A stretch of DNA of 12,915 nucleotides from Candidatus Dormiibacterota bacterium. Its GTDB lineage: Bacteria; Chloroflexota; Dormibacteria; Aeolococcales; Aeolococcaceae. Below the pieces are notes generated by a model. That model ran no database searches. It was not told where the DNA came from and worked only from the letters and a program-made list of their open reading frames with translations. The position numbers and the translations under genes were made by a program. The number at the start of each line of letters is the position of its first letter. The first letter of the stretch is position 1. This document shows, one piece after another, positions 12,685-12,915 of the stretch. The stretch spans positions 1 through 12,915 of the forward strand of contig CATPAP010000235.1 of assembly GCA_955651875.1 (NCBI GenBank). The letters are read 5' to 3'.

Positions 12685-12915
12685 TCAGGCAAGGGCGCTC
12701 TCATACGCGGTGCGCGCATCGGCCAGCGAAACCTCGAATGCACCATCCACGCGGATGCGATCGCCGCCCGTCCGCCCCAGACGTGCCAGTGGAACCTGGT
12801 GCCGCCCAGCCAGCTCTTGCAGGGGCATGGAGGCCTCCTTCGCGAAGCTGATGAGAAAACGGGACTGGCCCTCTCCGAACAGTATACCGGCGACCTCTGA
12901 ATCGGCCGAACCCGA
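12685..12915 (-). CDS. purL: Phosphoribosylformylglycinamidine synthase subunit PurL, C-terminal end
   Basis: The last 76 codons of a gene entering from the right edge. The translation includes EVAGILFGEGQSRFLISFAK, then HQVPLARLGRTGGDRIRV, ending in ESALA and TGA. The LFGE-x-QSR-F segment followed by 'vP(l/v)..LG.vGGD.l.i' is the conserved C-terminal end of the small/large PurL family, the FGAM synthase that converts FGAR to FGAM with glutamine-derived ammonia. It lies immediately upstream of purF in the same direction with 16 bases between, the common purL-purF order, so the two are in one operon. The N-terminal and ATP-binding parts are outside the window. Confidence 0.9.
   Translation of the reverse strand, partial: SGSADSEVAGILFGEGQSRFLISFAKEASMPLQELAGRHQVPLARLGRTGGDRIRVDGAFEVSLADARTAYESALA

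Noticed and set aside
12669..12746. Extended purF start at 12746
   Set aside because: It overlaps the purL coding end by about 60 bases. The start at 12668 gives a propeptide of normal length.

Overview
This is a high-GC bacterial window. The gene style (TetR paired with an EmrB/QacA-type exporter, YciI/ABM/VOC small enzymes, leaderless GTG starts, a PurF with an N-terminal propeptide) suggests Actinomycetota or another high-GC terrestrial lineage such as Chloroflexota or Dormibacterota. The sequence alone does not settle this.

Left part (1-3900) is ordinary chromosomal accessory metabolism. It holds two tandem YciI-like proteins on the minus strand (the first cut by the window edge), then an ABM-fold protein and a VOC/glyoxalase-fold protein as a short plus-strand pair. 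A TetR repressor converges with that pair and diverges from a 14-helix MFS drug exporter. The tetR/MFS intergenic region carries two near-identical dyads inside overlapping divergent promoters, so TetR very probably represses both genes. A GC-rich hairpin follows the exporter.

Middle part (3900-9950) looks like a decayed mobile-element island. Its core is a minus-strand pair: a small basic protein of unknown function followed by a family B DNA polymerase. The polymerase has recognisable Exo and Pol motifs, a long arginine-rich N-terminal extension and an unusual motif C (ATDG). The reading frame is broken near 4430-4450, and the missing C-terminal segment continues in the -1 frame down to 3937. 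Divergent from this pair are two genes of unknown function (7107-8018, 8114-8911). Both appear to start leaderless, with a TANNNT box 6-7 nt before a GTG. Next come the end repeats and the broken IstB C-terminus of an IS21-family element. Abutting it is a three-repeat, two-spacer CRISPR array with no cas genes in view, whose last repeat is degenerate. A small membrane-anchored protein with a pilin-like N-terminal helix follows.

Right part (10014-12915) returns to chromosomal genes: a proline/threonine-rich membrane-anchored DUF3761 protein, about 560 bp without a supported gene, then purF and the 3' end of purL in the order purL-purF on the minus strand. Both act in de novo purine synthesis.

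The most interesting object is the PolB module. It is either a relic of a self-replicating element (protein-primed or pipolin-like) or an element with an unusual polymerase beside two unrecognised genes and an orphan CRISPR array.
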